Assembly (NCBI GenBank): GCA_017533005.1
Contig: JAFXIQ010000035.1
Coordinates: forward strand, 1 to 32,979
DNA from: Clostridia bacterium
GTDB lineage: Bacteria; Bacillota; Clostridia; Christensenellales; DTU072
Reading direction: 5' to 3'
Length of the DNA stretch: 32,979 nucleotides
Positions 31,177 through 32,979 of this stretch are shown here, in pieces. The position numbers and the translations under genes were made by a program. The notes under the pieces were generated by a model. The model ran no database searches. It had not been told where the DNA came from and saw nothing but the letters and a program-made list of their open reading frames with translations. Position 1 is the stretch's first letter, and every line of letters begins with the position of its first letter.

Positions 31177-31992
31177 TTATTCTTCTTCGCTTGTAGAATC
31201 GTTTTCTGTTTTAGCTTCAGCTTCAGCTTGAGCTTGTTTAGCAAGGTATTCTTCGATAGCCTTGCGTTTGATTTCTTCTTCATCGATAACTGGAGCAGAT
31301 TGAGATTCAACTTGAGCTTTAACTTGAGCTGCAGTCTTTTCTGCCTTTTGTTCCATAAGCATCTTAATGAATAGAACGATGTTATAAACGAATAGAAGTA
31401 TGAGTGGTAGAACGATTACCAAGAAGAAGTTCTTGGGGGTTTGTAACCAGTTAATAGCACTGCCAACGCCTTTTAGCGTGCCGGTGTGGATAGCAAGAAC
31501 GTCGTCGGGACGAAGAACGATGCTGTCTTTAATGGGGTTGGCGTCACCCTTTGTGTAATAGTAAATGTTACCAGCATAGTCGGTACCTGCTTCTACGATA
31601 CGGTGAGTACAGAGTTCTTTTTTGCCAGCAATAGTGAGTTCAAACGTTACGATATCGCCAACTTCTAGTTTTTCAGCGTTGAACTTCTTGCCGTTAGGTT
31701 TGCGAGCGATTAGTAGGTCGCCTTCTTGGAAACCCTTCCAGTCAGGGTTCTTTTGATAGAACTCGTCAGAGCCCTTCATTGAATCGGAAAGAACGGGGAG
31801 AAGCTTGGTGTTAGCGTCACTTGCTTGACCTTGTGCAGGGTTAACAAGAATGATGATAGAAGCCGTTACAGCAATAAGAACTGCAACGATTTGGATAACC
31901 GTAACGGTGACGTTAACAATTTTCTTTTGCTTGTCCGTCATCTTGTTGAACGGTTCAGCGATTTTTGCGAAGAATGCTTTAATTTTGTCCAT
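31177..31992 (-). CDS. SipW-type signal peptidase I (first copy)
   Basis: The 271-residue membrane protein is an S26B-type signal peptidase. It has a helix at about 26-51, the catalytic Ser71 in VLSDSMKGSDEF, a box LEVGDIVTFELTIAG, and His130 in LCTHRIVEAG in place of Lys. A GDANPIKDSIVL segment follows, then a second helix (about 188-212) and a charged cytoplasmic tail. The tail motif EEEIKRKAIEEYLAKQA resembles the two motifs in the tail of the other peptidase of the operon, although the rest of the two proteins is only distantly alike. AAAAAGGA lies about 10 bases before the ATG. It directly follows the WFSAN protein, its probable substrate, as sipW accompanies tasA in Bacillus. Confidence 0.9.
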   Translation of the reverse strand: MDKIKAFFAKIAEPFNKMTDKQKKIVNVTVTVIQIVAVLIAVTASIIILVNPAQGQASDANTKLLPVLSDSMKGSDEFYQKNPDWKGFQEGDLLIARKPNGKKFNAEKLEVGDIVTFELTIAGKKELCTHRIVEAGTDYAGNIYYYTKGDANPIKDSIVLRPDDVLAIHTGTLKGVGSAINWLQTPKNFFLVIVLPLILLFVYNIVLFIKMLMEQKAEKTAAQVKAQVESQSAPVIDEEEIKRKAIEEYLAKQAQAEAEAKTENDSTSEEE

Positions 31993-32050
31993 AATATTTT
32001 TTTCCTTTTTAAAGGTATTTTTTCACAAGTGAATTGTGTTTATTGCGTAA

Positions 32051-32914
32051 TTATTGTTCTACTACGAATTCGAGTTCGAGTAGCGCTGTTCTTGCACTGC
32101 CGTCGGAGCCGATAGCTTTTTCTTCATTGAGTAGTACGCCGTCGTACCACGCAACTACGAAAATTTCAGATACGTTTTTGCCGTTATTGGTGTTAGGACC
32201 TATTTTGAACGTTAGATTGTCGTGAACGTCTGCGTTCTTGCTGACGTCGGGGAACTTTGTGAATTCGTCACCGGACTTTCCTTCTTCTATCGTGCCATAG
32301 TGTAGGAAAGTCGCGTTATCCGTCATCATAAGTCCTTCAAATCGCATCATTGCCGTGTCAACGGAACTTGCCGTTCCGTTTCTAGTGAATAAAGCAATGC
32401 GTAGTAGGTCTGCGTTTTCACCGGTTATCTTTGCATAGCAACGTATATTAGCTTCTACGGAATCGTGGTTTATAATGTAGAAACCGTGAGCTTCTTTTAT
32501 AGCTGAATAGGGGACTGCGTGCTTGCCGTTTTCAACGAACTTGTTGTTTCTATCAATACTTGCAGAATGGAATTCGCTACGGAAGTGCGCCATACTATCC
32601 CAATAGGTAGAGTCACTCTCGCCCAAATTATTAACGTCGGGTAAATATTTGGGTACCATAGGTCCTATTGCGCTAGGTGTAGGAAGCTCGATAGTTTTGT
32701 CTAGAGAATCTTTTTCCCAACCGATAGTAATGTTACCACCTGCGTCAGTTCTAGCTTCGAATACAATAGTGCCGGAGCCAACACGGTTATTAGCAGAGAA
32801 CCAAGCAAGAGTAGCCGTAGACAATCCTACGAACAATAAAAGTAACATAAGGAAACTCGATAACATCACGTTACCGGTACGTAATATTCTGTTCTTTTTA
32901 TCGGTCTTTGCCAT
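32051..32914 (-). CDS. TasA/CalY-like secreted protein, WFSAN signal
   Basis: The 287-residue protein has the special signal sequence linked to SipW: a basic start (KTDKKNRILRTGNV), a hydrophobic core (SSFLMLLLLFVGLSTATLA) and the hallmark WFSANN just after it. Mature TasA/camelysin-type proteins form matrix fibres or surface proteases in Bacilli; here the mature part (about 240 residues, beta-rich, with NHDSVEANIRCYAKITGEN and a final LLELEFVVE) has the look of that fold. The start is ATG 32914, preceded by GGAAGGAG; a longer frame from 32953 would begin inside a hairpin loop. It is the first gene seen of the five-gene operon, and the promoter may lie beyond the window. Substrate of one or both peptidases downstream is the natural reading. 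Confidence 0.84.
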   Translation of the reverse strand: MAKTDKKNRILRTGNVMLSSFLMLLLLFVGLSTATLAWFSANNRVGSGTIVFEARTDAGGNITIGWEKDSLDKTIELPTPSAIGPMVPKYLPDVNNLGESDSTYWDSMAHFRSEFHSASIDRNNKFVENGKHAVPYSAIKEAHGFYIINHDSVEANIRCYAKITGENADLLRIALFTRNGTASSVDTAMMRFEGLMMTDNATFLHYGTIEEGKSGDEFTKFPDVSKNADVHDNLTFKIGPNTNNGKNVSEIFVVAWYDGVLLNEEKAIGSDGSARTALLELEFVVEQ

Positions 32915-32931
32915 AGGAACTCCTTCCTTAA

Positions 32932-32972
32932 CACTCTCTATTAGCGTAGCCATACTTCGCTAATACAGAGTG
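32932..32972. repeat. Leader inverted repeat before the TasA-like gene
   Basis: Arms of 15 bp, CACTCTCTATTAGCG (32932-32946) and CGCTAATACAGAGTG (32958-32972), differ at one pair and enclose 11 bp. On the - strand the structure ends about 17 bp before the ATG and just before GGAAGGAG. It could be an operator or an mRNA hairpin. No T tract follows, so it is not an intrinsic terminator. Confidence 0.75.
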
Positions 32973-32979
32973 CCAATAC

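Noticed and set aside
1..32979. Stop-codon reassignment, suggested by the odd release factor
   Set aside because: TAA, TAG (for example 13314 and 29551) and TGA (12631) all end well defined genes, so the standard bacterial code fits.

Overview
The window looks like a chromosome segment of a low-to-moderate GC Gram-positive bacterium, most likely an uncultured gut-type member of the Clostridia (Bacillota). That rests on AAGGAG-type ribosome binding sites, sigma-A promoters with 17-bp spacers, intrinsic terminators, a one-piece tmRNA, SipW/TasA-like export genes, and large surface proteins ending in one membrane helix. The finer placement is inference. TAA, TAG and TGA are all used as stops. 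No rRNA, tRNA, insertion sequence, integrase or CRISPR array is visible.

Bases 1-13,314 (+): the end of a sugar transporter gene (GPH-type MFS) is closed by a terminator. A strong promoter at 1707-1735 then precedes seven genes with gaps of at most about 40 bp or with overlaps: a membrane-anchored acidic protein, a cytoplasmic GH3 glycosidase, an anchored GH5 glucanase, a divergent release-factor-like protein, a UvrD/Rep-type helicase, a coiled-coil protein, a membrane protein with a predicted outer beta-helix, and a hemolysin III/PAQR protein (the last counted with its overlapping partner). The transporter, GH5 and GH3 fit a beta-glucan use pathway: cut outside, import, finish inside. The release-factor-like/helicase/coiled-coil/membrane block is joined by overlapping start and stop codons and matches no system I know.

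Bases 13,364-15,229: the tmRNA gene (ssrA) is followed by about 390 bp of non-coding DNA with phased A-tracts, a terminator and a nested palindrome, then a two-gene cassette: a zinc-ribbon/coiled-coil protein and a HEPN-like protein with an RNYVVH motif. Related sequence recurs on the far side, so the cassette looks like an accessory insertion downstream of ssrA.

Bases 15,248-26,682: an anchored alkaline-phosphatase-superfamily protein (-), a YwaF-family membrane protein with a GDPD lipoprotein, a 1141-residue surface protein, a 7TM-LuxR regulator, and a 1284-residue surface protein whose promoter has a poor -35 overlapped by a perfect inverted repeat. The two surface proteins share an LTG motif before the C-terminal helix and have no LPXTG.

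Bases 26,697-32,914 (-), read right to left: a TasA/CalY-like protein with a WFSAN signal, a SipW-type signal peptidase, a membrane-anchored McrB-type AAA+ ATPase, a DUF2357-like protein with a long charged coiled coil, and a second SipW-type peptidase. The two peptidase tails share a repeated motif. This is the best candidate for an undescribed system: a surface-fibre or export module that seems to have recruited McrB/DUF2357-type machinery.
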